From: Paucibacter sp. B2R-40
GTDB lineage: Bacteria; Pseudomonadota; Gammaproteobacteria; Burkholderiales; Burkholderiaceae_C
NCBI RefSeq assembly: GCF_025717555.1
Contig: NZ_JAJIRP010000004.1
Coordinates: 235-63,424, forward strand
Direction: 5' to 3'
DNA: 63,190 nucleotides
Part shown: piece after piece, positions 36,365-44,045 of the stretch
Layout of the letters: each line of letters opens with the position of its first letter
Numbering within the stretch: position 1 is the first letter of the stretch
Notes under the pieces: model-generated
The model's input: the letters and a program-made list of their open reading frames with translations, nothing else
The model's database searches: none
Told to the model about the DNA's origin: nothing
Translations under genes and position numbers: made by a program

Positions 36365-36416
36365 TGCTTTGCACTGCTTTGCACGACTTTGTTCAAACGC
36401 TTTTGTTCAAACGCTT
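36365..36416. repeat. Two adjacent pairs of tandem direct repeats
   Basis: TGCTTTGCAC occurs twice in a row (36365-36384) and TTGTTCAAACGCTT twice in a row (36389-36416). All copies are exact. They occupy the leader or promoter of the membrane-protein gene starting at 36349 on the minus strand. Confidence 0.85.
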
Positions 36417-36486
36417 CATTCACACACAGCTGGGATGATGCGTGTGGCGTGTGACAGCATTCTTTCGATGCAGGCGCATAAGCGCT

Positions 36487-36506
36487 ATACCCCCTGAATG
36501 GGGTAT
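36487..36506. promoter_or_regulatory. C-run/G-run palindrome (candidate operator, copy c)
   Basis: ATACCCC (36487-36493) and GGGGTAT (36500-36506) are perfect inverted arms around a six-base spacer. The core CCCCCTGAATGGGG matches the sites near 19170 and 20690. It lies about 75 bases before truC and 140 bases upstream of the membrane-protein gene. Confidence 0.5.
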
Positions 36507-36578
36507 CGGTCGTATCTGTGTGAAATCGCACCTTCATAGAGCAGCCTTGGCTCGCATCGGCAATATTCACCATCAGCC

Positions 36579-37286
36579 ATGTTGCAAATCATCTACATCG
36601 ACGAACACATCGTTGCCATCAACAAGCCGGCCGGCCTGCTCGTCCACCGCACGGCGCTGGACGCTCACGAGCAGCAATTCGCACTGCAGATGCTGCGCGA
36701 TCAGTTGGGGCAGCAAGTCTGGCCGGCCCACCGGCTCGACAAAGGCACTTCGGGCTTGCTGCTGTTTGCGCTCAACGCCGAAATAGCCTCGCTCTTGGGC
36801 CAAGCCTTCGAGCAAGGCCTGAACAAAAAACGCTACCGGGCGCTGGTGCGCGGCTGGCCGGTTGAGAGCGGGGTGATCGAACACCCACTGGCGCGCGACC
36901 CCGAGCTGCCCTCGGCCGGCCAAACCATGTTGAGCGCGCGCACCGACTGGCGTTGCCTTGAACAGATCGAGTGGCCGTTCAGCGTCGAAGGACGCTTTGC
37001 CAGCAGCCGTTACGCCTTGGTTGAGGCCAGCCCGCTGACAGGCCGGCGCCACCAGATCCGCCGCCACCTCAAGCACATCGCCCATCCCATCATCGGCGAC
37101 ACCACACATGGCAAGGGCGCGCACAACCGCGCCGTGGCTGCTCATCTGGGCCTGCAACGTTTATGGTTGCATGGGTTGGAACTACAGATCGCGCACCCCG
37201 TCAGCGGCGCGCCGCTGCTGCTACACGCACCGCTGGGCGAGGAATGGCAATTGCTCAAAAAGGCTTCGCCGACAATAGGCCCATGA
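36579..37286 (+). CDS. truC: tRNA pseudouridine(65) synthase TruC
   Basis: This 235-residue RluA-family enzyme isomerises uridine 65 of tRNA. The catalytic aspartate lies in AHRLDKGTSGLLLF. The C-terminal motif GRRHQIRRHLKHIAHPIIGD is present and the sequence aligns well with E. coli TruC, including the opening ILYxDEHIVAINKPAGLLVH pattern. Unlike RluC/RluD it has no S4 domain. It is followed 25 bases later by rarD in the same direction. Confidence 0.9.
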   Translation: MLQIIYIDEHIVAINKPAGLLVHRTALDAHEQQFALQMLRDQLGQQVWPAHRLDKGTSGLLLFALNAEIASLLGQAFEQGLNKKRYRALVRGWPVESGVIEHPLARDPELPSAGQTMLSARTDWRCLEQIEWPFSVEGRFASSRYALVEASPLTGRRHQIRRHLKHIAHPIIGDTTHGKGAHNRAVAAHLGLQRLWLHGLELQIAHPVSGAPLLLHAPLGEEWQLLKKASPTIGP

Positions 37287-37311
37287 CCTCATCACCGACC
37301 TCACCCCAAAC

Positions 37312-38202
37312 ATGAACCGCGGCATCGTTTATGCCGCCCTCGCCTATCTGGCCTGGGGTTTGTTCCCGCTCTACTTCAAGCAGATCGCCCAAGTGCCTTC
37401 GCTGGAGGTGGTCATGCACCGCACGCTGTGGTGTCTGGTCTTTATGCTGGGGATCCTGGCTTTCACGAAACGCTGGGCCTGGTTGGGCGAACTGCGCCGA
37501 ACCCCAAAGGTGCTGGCGGCCTTCATGCTGTCGGCCTTGCTGTTGTCGGTGAACTGGGTCGTCTACGTCTGGGCCGTGCAAACCGACCATGTGCTTGACG
37601 CCAGCCTGGGCTACTTCATCAACCCGCTGGTCAATGTGGCGCTAGGTTTTGTGTTCCTGCACGAGCGCCCGCGCCGCTTGCAATGGGCCGCCGTCGCCAT
37701 GGCCGCTGCCGGCGTCTTGTGGCTGACGCTGCAGACCGGCCGCCTGCCCTGGGTGGCGCTGGTGTTGGCGATCAGCTTTGGCTTTTACGGCCTGCTGCGA
37801 AAAATCGCCAAGCTCGGCGCCTTGGAGGGGCTGACGCTGGAAACCCTGATGCTGACGCCGATCGCGCTGGCCGCTCTGGCTTGGTGGACCTGGACGGGTC
37901 AGAGTGCCATTTCGGCGGCCGTCAACCAAGGCGAAGTCGCGACGATGGGCTGGCTGCTCTTTGCCGGTCCGCTGACCGCCATACCGCTCCTGCTGTTCGC
38001 GGCAGGCGCGCGCCGCATTCCGATGGCGACGCTGGGCCTGCTGCAATACATCTCGCCCTCGCTGCAGTTCATGCTGGGCGTGTGGCTGTACCACGAGCCC
38101 ATGCAGCCATCGCGCCTGCTCGGCTTTGCCCTGATCTGGTCCGCGCTGCTGATTTACAGCCTGGAAGGCTGGTGGGTCAGCCGGCGCATGACCCAGGCTT
38201 AA
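37312..38202 (+). CDS. rarD: EamA-family transporter RarD
   Basis: This 296-residue inner-membrane protein has about ten helices in two EamA halves. The N-terminus (RGIVYAALAYLAWGLFPLYF) and the central SVNWVVYVWAVQTDHVLDAS and GYFINPLVNVALG are typical of RarD. The E. coli gene was linked to chloramphenicol sensitivity, but the physiological substrate is not settled. It is convergent with ahpF, with only four bases between the stops. Confidence 0.92.
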   Translation: MNRGIVYAALAYLAWGLFPLYFKQIAQVPSLEVVMHRTLWCLVFMLGILAFTKRWAWLGELRRTPKVLAAFMLSALLLSVNWVVYVWAVQTDHVLDASLGYFINPLVNVALGFVFLHERPRRLQWAAVAMAAAGVLWLTLQTGRLPWVALVLAISFGFYGLLRKIAKLGALEGLTLETLMLTPIALAALAWWTWTGQSAISAAVNQGEVATMGWLLFAGPLTAIPLLLFAAGARRIPMATLGLLQYISPSLQFMLGVWLYHEPMQPSRLLGFALIWSALLIYSLEGWWVSRRMTQA

Positions 38203-38206
38203 AACC

Positions 38207-39766
38207 TCAACTGGGCAAACGCATCATGTAATCGAACGCGCCCAGTGCCGCCTTCGCCCCGTCACCAGTCGCGATGATGATTTGCTTAAAGGGCACCGTC
38301 GTCGCGTCGCCCGCCGCGAACACGCCGGGCAGCGAGGTCTGGCCCTTGGGGTCGACAATGATTTCGCCATGCTTGCTCAGCTCGACCACGCCCTTCAGCC
38401 ACTCGGTATTGGGCACCAGGCCGATCTGCACGAACACGCCCTCCAGCTCGATGTGCTTGGCCTCGCCGCTGACCCGGTCGGTGTAGCTCAGGCCGTTCAA
38501 CTTGCCGGCCGCGCCGGTGAACTCGGTCGTTTGGGCGTTCACATGAATCGCCACGTTAGCCAAACTCTTGAGCTTGTTGACCAGCACCGCGTCGGCACGC
38601 AAGGCCTCACCAAACTCGATCAGAGTGACCTCTGCAACGATGCCGGCCAGATCGATGGCAGCCTCGACGCCAGAATTGCCGCCGCCAATGACCGCCACGC
38701 GTTTGCCCTTGAACAGCGGGCCGTCGCAATGCGGGCAGTAGGCGACGCCCTTGTTCTTATACTCCTCTTCGCCGGGCACGCCGACATGGCGCCAGCGCGC
38801 GCCGGTCGACAGGATCACCGACTTGGCCTTCAGCGCGCCACCGTTGGCTAGTTTGATCTCGATCAGGCCGCCCGGCGTCGTCGCTGGGATCAGCGCTTCG
38901 GCGCGTTGCAGATTCATGATCTCGACGTCGTACTCCTTGACATGCGCTTCCAGCGCGGCGGCGAATTTCGGCCCGTCGGTCTCCAGCACCGAGACGTAGT
39001 TCTCGATCGTCATCGTGTCATTGACTTGGCCGCCGAAACGCTCAGCGGCGATGCCGGTGCGAATGCCTTTGCGAGCGGCGTACACGGCAGCCGCAGCGCC
39101 GGCCGGGCCACCACCGACGATCAGCATGTCGAAAGGCGCCTTCTCGCTCAGCTTGGCCGCATCGCGGGCGGCCGCTCCGGTGTCCAGTTTGGCAACGATC
39201 TCTTCGACGCTCATCTTGCCGGCACCGAACACAGCGCCGTTCAGGTAGATGCTGGGCACGGCCATGATTTCGCGCTCGTTCACCTCGTCCTGGAACAAGC
39301 CACCGTCGATCACCACGGTCTTGATCTTGGGGTTCAGCACCGCCATCAAGCTGAGTGCCTGCACCACGTCCGGGCAGTTGTGGCAGGTCAAGGACATATA
39401 GACCTCGAAGCTGAATTCGCCGTCCAGACCCTTGATCTGCGCAATCGTCTCGTCCGACACTTTGGGCGCGTGGCCGCCGACCCACAGCAGGGCCAGCACC
39501 AGGGAGGTGAACTCATGGCCGAGCGGGATGGCGGCAAAGCGCAGCTTCATGTCAGAGCCGATGCGATTCAGGCTGAAGGACGGGCGGCGCGTGTCCTGGC
39601 CGTCGGTCTTCAGCGTTATCTTGTCGGACATGGCCGCAATCTCTTGCAGCAGGTCCAGCAGTTCGGCCGACTCGGGCCGCTGATCCAGGCTGACTTCGAT
39701 TTCAAACGGCAGCGTGACGCGCTCGAGGTAGGCGTGGAGCTGGGTCTTCAGATGGCTGTCCAACAT
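38207..39766 (-). CDS. ahpF: Alkyl hydroperoxide reductase flavoprotein subunit AhpF
   Basis: This 519-residue FAD enzyme passes electrons from NADH to AhpC. The N-terminal double-thioredoxin domain has CHNC at C128/C131. The thioredoxin-reductase-like part has an FAD loop ([12 protein letters not shown] near 216-227) and the redox pair CPHC at C344/C347, then a NAD loop [12 protein letters not shown]. Cysteine positions match E. coli AhpF to within one residue. It lies downstream of ahpC, separated by 222 bases containing a REP-like hairpin, so expression may be partly independent. Confidence 0.96.
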   Translation of the reverse strand: MLDSHLKTQLHAYLERVTLPFEIEVSLDQRPESAELLDLLQEIAAMSDKITLKTDGQDTRRPSFSLNRIGSDMKLRFAAIPLGHEFTSLVLALLWVGGHAPKVSDETIAQIKGLDGEFSFEVYMSLTCHNCPDVVQALSLMAVLNPKIKTVVIDGGLFQDEVNEREIMAVPSIYLNGAVFGAGKMSVEEIVAKLDTGAAARDAAKLSEKAPFDMLIVGGGPAGAAAAVYAARKGIRTGIAAERFGGQVNDTMTIENYVSVLETDGPKFAAALEAHVKEYDVEIMNLQRAEALIPATTPGGLIEIKLANGGALKAKSVILSTGARWRHVGVPGEEEYKNKGVAYCPHCDGPLFKGKRVAVIGGGNSGVEAAIDLAGIVAEVTLIEFGEALRADAVLVNKLKSLANVAIHVNAQTTEFTGAAGKLNGLSYTDRVSGEAKHIELEGVFVQIGLVPNTEWLKGVVELSKHGEIIVDPKGQTSLPGVFAAGDATTVPFKQIIIATGDGAKAALGAFDYMMRLPS

Positions 39767-39941
39767 GGCGGTTCTCCTTGGGGTTTAAGCGTGACTAGGC
39801 AAAGTCACATTGAAAACACCCTGGTCGCGGCCGGGACGCTTTCAGCGTGGCTTGAAGTCCAAGCGTTGCGCTGGGGAAAGTGCAAGCCCTCCCGGGCCTG
39901 CAACTTCGACAAACATTTGATCGAGGCGACCTAGTCAGTTG

Positions 39942-39980
39942 GGGACAGAGCTACTCGCTGACGCTCGATCGGTCTGTCCC
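39942..39980. repeat. REP-like hairpin GGGACAGA…TCTGTCCC
   Basis: GGGACAGA (39942-39949) and TCTGTCCC (39973-39980) are perfect eight-base arms around a 23-base loop. The arms extend to ten bases with one mismatch. It lies between ahpC and ahpF on their shared transcript and recurs, degraded, at 3640-3660. It may limit read-through into ahpF or protect the upstream ahpC mRNA. Confidence 0.65.
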
Positions 39981-39988
39981 GCAATTCA

Positions 39989-40552
39989 TTAGATTTTGCC
40001 AACCAGATCCAGCGACGGAGCGATGGTCTTAGAACCTTCGTTCCACTTGGCTGGGCAAACCTGGCCTGGATTGGCGGCCGTGTAACGGGCGGCCTTCAGC
40101 TTGCGCAGGGTTTCCTTGACGTCACGGGCGATTTCGTTCGAGTGGATCTCGGCGGTCTTGATGATGCCGTCTGGGTTGATCACGAAGGTGCCGCGCAGCG
40201 CCAGACCTTCTTCTTCGATGTGCACGCCGAAGGCGCGGGTCAGCTTGTGGGTTGGGTCACCCACCAGTGGGAACTTGGCCTTGCTCACAGCAGGCGAAGT
40301 CTCGTGCCAAACCTTGTGCGAGAAATGCGTGTCGGTGGTGATGATGTAAACCTCGGCATCGGCCTTCTGGAATTCGGCATAGTGCTCGGCCGCGTCTTCC
40401 ACTTCGGTTGGGCAGTTGAAGGTGAAGGCCGCTGGCATGAAGATCAGCACCGACCACTTGCCCTTCAGCGACTCTTCGCTGACGGTGATGAACTTGCCGT
40501 TGTGAAAGGCTTCGGTCTTGAAGGGCTGGACTTGGGTATTGATCAGGGACAT
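39989..40552 (-). CDS. ahpC: Alkyl hydroperoxide reductase peroxiredoxin AhpC
   Basis: This 187-residue typical 2-Cys peroxiredoxin reduces hydrogen peroxide and organic hydroperoxides. The peroxidatic C47 lies in FTFNCPTE and the resolving C166 in GQVCPAKW. Length and spacing match E. coli AhpC. The start is ATG at 40552 (MSLINTQVQPF). It is re-reduced by AhpF, encoded downstream on the same strand. Confidence 0.97.
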   Translation of the reverse strand: MSLINTQVQPFKTEAFHNGKFITVSEESLKGKWSVLIFMPAAFTFNCPTEVEDAAEHYAEFQKADAEVYIITTDTHFSHKVWHETSPAVSKAKFPLVGDPTHKLTRAFGVHIEEEGLALRGTFVINPDGIIKTAEIHSNEIARDVKETLRKLKAARYTAANPGQVCPAKWNEGSKTIAPSLDLVGKI

Positions 40553-40658
40553 GGCAATTCCTTTTGGGTTGAATGAATGAAAAGCAAAACTAACGAACAA
40601 GTGACACGGGAGAAAACTTGCTATGACCGAATCATATGGGCAGCCACGCCTTCGTAGT

Positions 40659-40672
40659 TTTGATAAATCAAA
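40659..40672. promoter_or_regulatory. Palindrome in the ahpC promoter region
   Basis: TTTGATAAATCAAA is a perfect palindrome 107 bases upstream of the ahpC start. Upstream of it, CTAT/ATAG tetramers occur near 40690-40730. OxyR controls ahpC in many proteobacteria and contacts spaced ATAG/CTAT elements. I cannot fit its full consensus here, so this is only a candidate region. Confidence 0.35.
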
Positions 40673-40739
40673 TCACTGTCATTGCCTGAGCCTATTGGCG
40701 AAGGCTATTCGCTCTGCCGAGGCGATAGCCACAAAACCG

Positions 40740-41996
40740 TCACAAGGTCTCCAGCGCCAGCAGTTCCTCGACAGTCTGGCGGCGGCGGATCAGTCGCTCA
40801 GTCCCTCCCTCCACCATTACTTCGGCCACCAAAGGCCGGCTGTTGTAATTGCTGGACATAGATGCGCCATAGGCTCCGGTGTCGTGGATCAGCAGCAAAT
40901 CACCGACCTTGGCTTGTGGCAACTCGCGCGGCTCAACCACCCCGCCATCGCTTTGCGTAAAAACATCGCCAGATTCACACAGCGGACCCGCCACAACCGT
41001 GGGCTGCTGAGGGCGCGGCGTGCCATCGGCCGGGATCAGGCTCATCGCGTGATAGCTGCCATACATGGCCGGCCGCATCAGCTCGCTGAAACCGGCGTCC
41101 ACCATCACAAAGTGATTGCGACCGGCGTCCTTGGTGGCGCGCACTTCGGTGATCAGCACGCCGGACTCGGCAACCAGATAGCGCCCCGGCTCGATCTCCA
41201 AGGCCAGCGTGTGGCCGAGCAGTTCCTCGGCTTGCTTGCGGGCCGCATCCCAAAGGCCGAAGTAATGGGCGGTGTCGACGCTGGCATCCCCTTCGCGATA
41301 CGGTGTCGACAAGCCGCCGCCGCTTGAAATCGCGTGTAAATCGTGGCCGGCCGCATGCACCTGCTTGACGAAACCGACCATCGCGCCGCAGACCTCGGAC
41401 AGATGGCCATAGTCGACACCCGAGCCGATATGCATATGCAGGCCGACCAGCTTCAGGCCATGCTCACGCACGGCGGCCAGGGCGTCCAGCAGCTCGGTAT
41501 GCCAGATGCCATGTTTGCTGTGCTCGCCGCCGGTATTGGTCTTGTTGCTGTGGCCATGGCCGAAGCCGGGGTTGATGCGCAGCCAGACCGGGTGGCCGGG
41601 CGAGGCCTGACCCAGCTGATGCAACATATCGATCGAGCCGGCGTTGACGGGAACATGGTGCTGAACCACGGTGGCCAGCGTCGCATGGTCGAACAGATCG
41701 GCGGTGAAGACGATCTCAGACGGCGCCGCTTCGTCCGTGCTGCCGGCGACAAAGCCAGCCGCCAGCGCGCGCAGAATTTCCCCGCGCGACACCGCATCGA
41801 CCTTGACACCCTGCTCGCGCATCAACCGCAGGATATGGGTGTTGGAGCAGGCCTTTTGGGCAAAACGGATGGTGTCAAAAGCGCCCAAAGCTTTGATTCG
41901 CGCTCGGATGGTGTCGGCGTCATAGACCCAGAGCGGCGTGCCGAAACTGGCGGCAAGCGATTGGATGCGGGCGGGGGTTAGGGTGGCAGCAGGCAT
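40740..41996 (-). CDS. lysA: Diaminopimelate decarboxylase
   Basis: This 418-residue PLP enzyme makes lysine from meso-diaminopimelate in the last step of the pathway. The PLP lysine is K48 (RFAQKACSN). GLHMHIGSG, SSGGGLSTPY, EIEPGRYLVA and GPLCESGDVF are the expected fold-III motifs. The ATG at 41996 fits the family N-terminus. An ATG at 42041 would add 15 residues that overlap the regulatory region. It is divergent from lysR, its expected activator. Confidence 0.95.
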   Translation of the reverse strand: MPAATLTPARIQSLAASFGTPLWVYDADTIRARIKALGAFDTIRFAQKACSNTHILRLMREQGVKVDAVSRGEILRALAAGFVAGSTDEAAPSEIVFTADLFDHATLATVVQHHVPVNAGSIDMLHQLGQASPGHPVWLRINPGFGHGHSNKTNTGGEHSKHGIWHTELLDALAAVREHGLKLVGLHMHIGSGVDYGHLSEVCGAMVGFVKQVHAAGHDLHAISSGGGLSTPYREGDASVDTAHYFGLWDAARKQAEELLGHTLALEIEPGRYLVAESGVLITEVRATKDAGRNHFVMVDAGFSELMRPAMYGSYHAMSLIPADGTPRPQQPTVVAGPLCESGDVFTQSDGGVVEPRELPQAKVGDLLLIHDTGAYGASMSSNYNSRPLVAEVMVEGGTERLIRRRQTVEELLALETL

Positions 41997-42089
41997 GGGA
42001 GAAGATTCCGGCAAAAGTGATTCAAACAATGTGCGCAGCATGCCTGCACTGAGCCATTCTCGCCAATGCTATATTTTTGACTATCAATT

Positions 42090-42102
42090 CATATCTGATA
42101 TG
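42090..42102. promoter_or_regulatory. Palindrome between lysA and lysR
   Basis: CATATC-T-GATATG is a perfect 13-base dyad in the 113-base divergent gap, eight bases before the lysR ATG. It fits the T-N11-A form used by LysR-family regulators and may be the LysR site for autoregulation or lysA activation. Confidence 0.5.
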
Positions 42103-42109
42103 GTTCAGC

Positions 42110-43039
42110 ATGAGCCTCAGCATCACCCACCGACATATCGAAGTCTTCCGCGCCGTCATGACGGCTGGCAGCGTGACCGAGGCCGCAGCTTTGCTACACA
42201 GCTCGCAACCCACCGTGAGTCGCGAACTGGCCCGGCTGGAATACCTGCTCGGCTATGCCTTGTTCGAGCGCGTTCGTGGCCGCCTCAAAGCCAATGCCCG
42301 CGCCCTGGCTTTGTTCGACGAGGTGCAGCGCAGCTACCAGAGCTTGGATCACATTGCCGACCGGGCTCGCGCCTTGGGTCGGGCAGAACAGGCAGTGCGC
42401 TTGTCGGTGCTGTGTCTGCCGGCGCTCAGCCATGCCTTGTTGCCGGGCACCTGTGCCGATTTCATAGCCCGGCACAGTGGCGTGCAGCTAACTGTCACGC
42501 CGCAGGAGTCGCCGCTACTCGAAGAATGGATGAGCGCCCAGCGCTTTGACCTGGGCTTGACCGAGCAGGTTCACCAGGCGCCGGCCGGCACCCAGTTGCT
42601 GCCGCTACTGGCGATGGACGAGGTCTGCATCTTGCCGGCAGGCCATGCGTTGCTGGCCCAGTCGATGCTGACGCCGGCTGATTTTGAGGGTTTTGACTTC
42701 GTCAGCCTGTCCGCCGACGACCCCTACCGGGCTCAGCTCGACGCGATCTTTGCGCAGCAAGGTGTGAGCCGGCGTCTACGCATGGAAACGCATAGCGCAG
42801 TGGCCGTGTGTGCAATGGTCAGTGCCGGTTTGGGCCTGGCCATCGTCAACCCCTTGACCGCCTTGGCGCTGGCCGGGCCGCAGTTGCATCTGAGGCCGTT
42901 CAGCGTGTCGGTGCCGTTCAAGGTGGCGGCCTTACTGCCGCTGCACAGGCCTGCTCAGCCGTTGGTGGGCGAGTTGATTGAATGCCTAAAGCGAGAAACT
43001 GAAAATCTGCAAATTCGCTTTACTGGCGCGGCAAACTAG
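42110..43039 (+). CDS. lysR: LysR, transcriptional activator of lysA
   Basis: This 309-residue regulator aligns closely with the eponymous E. coli LysR. The N-terminal RHIEVFRAVMTAGSVTEAAA and SSQPTVSRELARLE form the winged helix. PQESPLLEEWMSAQRFDLGLTE and METHSAVAVCAMVSAGLG are shared with E. coli LysR. It is expected to activate lysA when diaminopimelate accumulates. The divergent arrangement is the classical one. The ATG at 42110 gives the family start. The stop codon lies inside the first stem of the downstream hairpin array. Confidence 0.93.
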   Translation: MSLSITHRHIEVFRAVMTAGSVTEAAALLHSSQPTVSRELARLEYLLGYALFERVRGRLKANARALALFDEVQRSYQSLDHIADRARALGRAEQAVRLSVLCLPALSHALLPGTCADFIARHSGVQLTVTPQESPLLEEWMSAQRFDLGLTEQVHQAPAGTQLLPLLAMDEVCILPAGHALLAQSMLTPADFEGFDFVSLSADDPYRAQLDAIFAQQGVSRRLRMETHSAVAVCAMVSAGLGLAIVNPLTALALAGPQLHLRPFSVSVPFKVAALLPLHRPAQPLVGELIECLKRETENLQIRFTGAAN

Positions 43040-43108
43040 GTGCGCGCTACGCGCCTAAGCCGAATGGTTGTGACAAGGGACGTATCGCAATGCGATAACG
43101 GCGTTGCC
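43037..43108. repeat. Two hairpins at the lysR 3' end
   Basis: The lysR stop is embedded in an imperfect stem (43037-43057: TAGG and CGCG pairing with CGCG and CCTA, with a two-base bulge). A second hairpin, TATCGC-AAT-GCGATA, spans 43083-43097. Together with the following four-way structure they form a dense structured array between convergent genes. Confidence 0.65.
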
Positions 43109-43192
43109 CAATCACAGCCTTGGCGCTTCAGCGCCAAGCCGCGCAAAGCGCGGGCTTATGCGCGCTCTATGCGCGCATAAGCGCTGTGATTG
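43109..43192. other. Perfect four-way-junction (cloverleaf) DNA/RNA element
   Basis: An outer stem CAATCACAGC (43109-43118) with GCTGTGATTG (43183-43192) encloses three hairpins that abut without a single unpaired base. They are 43119-43138 (8-bp stem, TTCA loop), 43139-43153 (6-bp stem, AAA loop) and 43154-43182 (12-bp stem, TCTAT loop). All pairs are Watson-Crick. The right half is also the last 12 codons and stop of folE2. It may act as a bidirectional terminator or mRNA 3' barrier. It has no tRNA features. Confidence 0.75.
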
Positions 43193-43950
43193 TGTATGGA
43201 TTCAAAATTCTCAACATCCACCGCATAACGCCCGATCCGCGCGTCAGCATTCAGTCGCAAGGCCACATCCCGCACCAGGTCCTCGACGAACTTGGGGTTC
43301 TCATAAGCGTGCTCGGTGACCCATTTCTCGTCGGCGCGCTTGAGCAGCGGCCAGAGTTCACTAGAAGCACTTTCTTCGGCGAATCTGACCAGTTCCAGCC
43401 AGCTGATGGCCACACCACTCAGCTCCGCCCGGATCGTCACCAAGGAACGCTGGTTGTGCGCGCCGTAGTCCGAGATCTCTTTCGAGCAAGGACACAAGCT
43501 CTTCACCGGCACCGCCACTTCGGCCCACACCGAGGTCAGTCCGGCGCGCGTCTCGGAGATCAAGGCGCCCTGGTAGTCCAACATGCTCTCAATGCCGGAC
43601 ACCGGCGCACGCTTGCGCAAGAAGAAGGAGAAACGTACCTCGATGCGGCCGTCCTGCGCCTCCAGCTTGCTCAGCATCTGGCCATGCAGTTCGCGCAAGG
43701 ACTCCGCTGTCAGCGGCGCGTTCAAAGCGTCCAGCCAGGCGACGAAGCGGGACATATGGGTGCCCTTCTTCTCGGCTGGCAGCGCCACATCCAAGGTCCA
43801 CAGGCCAACCGTCGTTTGCGCCTGCTTGCCGACCTGAATCTGCAGCGGATAGCGCACATCCTTGACGCCCACGCGCTGGATCAGCAGATGCCGCTCATCG
43901 CGCTCGCTTTGGGTGTCGGGGATGTGCAGGGCGCTGGTGACTTGATTCAT
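43156..43950 (-). CDS. folE2: GTP cyclohydrolase FolE2 (type IB)
   Basis: This 264-residue enzyme converts GTP to dihydroneopterin triphosphate, the first step of folate synthesis. It is the metal-flexible type IB form (formerly DUF198). The active-site block [19 protein letters not shown] has C153, C155 and H165. [21 protein letters not shown] is also typical. No folE1 is seen in the window. It is probably the last gene of the xseB–ispA–dxs–folE2 run, 95 bases after dxs. Its 3' end is folded into the cloverleaf element. Confidence 0.94.
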   Translation of the reverse strand: MNQVTSALHIPDTQSERDERHLLIQRVGVKDVRYPLQIQVGKQAQTTVGLWTLDVALPAEKKGTHMSRFVAWLDALNAPLTAESLRELHGQMLSKLEAQDGRIEVRFSFFLRKRAPVSGIESMLDYQGALISETRAGLTSVWAEVAVPVKSLCPCSKEISDYGAHNQRSLVTIRAELSGVAISWLELVRFAEESASSELWPLLKRADEKWVTEHAYENPKFVEDLVRDVALRLNADARIGRYAVDVENFESIHNHSAYARIERA

Positions 43951-44045
43951 GCTGAAGAAAATGGACCGTGGATACTTGATTAAGGCAAGGCGCCCAGCAT
44001 GCCAGCTTATGCCAAGCCCTGCCGCCGCAAGGACTTGATTGATGG

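Noticed and set aside
36340-36573. A 77-codon minus-strand frame upstream of the small membrane protein
   Set aside because: It covers the tandem direct repeats and the palindrome, has atypical composition and overlaps the better-supported start at 36349.
40680-40735. A defined OxyR operator upstream of ahpC
   Set aside because: CTAT/ATAG tetramers are present, but their spacing does not fit the ATAG-N7-CTAT pattern well enough to call a site.
43109-43192. tRNA-like interpretation of the cloverleaf
   Set aside because: There is no CCA end, no T-loop or D-loop consensus and no anticodon-type seven-base loop, and part of it encodes FolE2.
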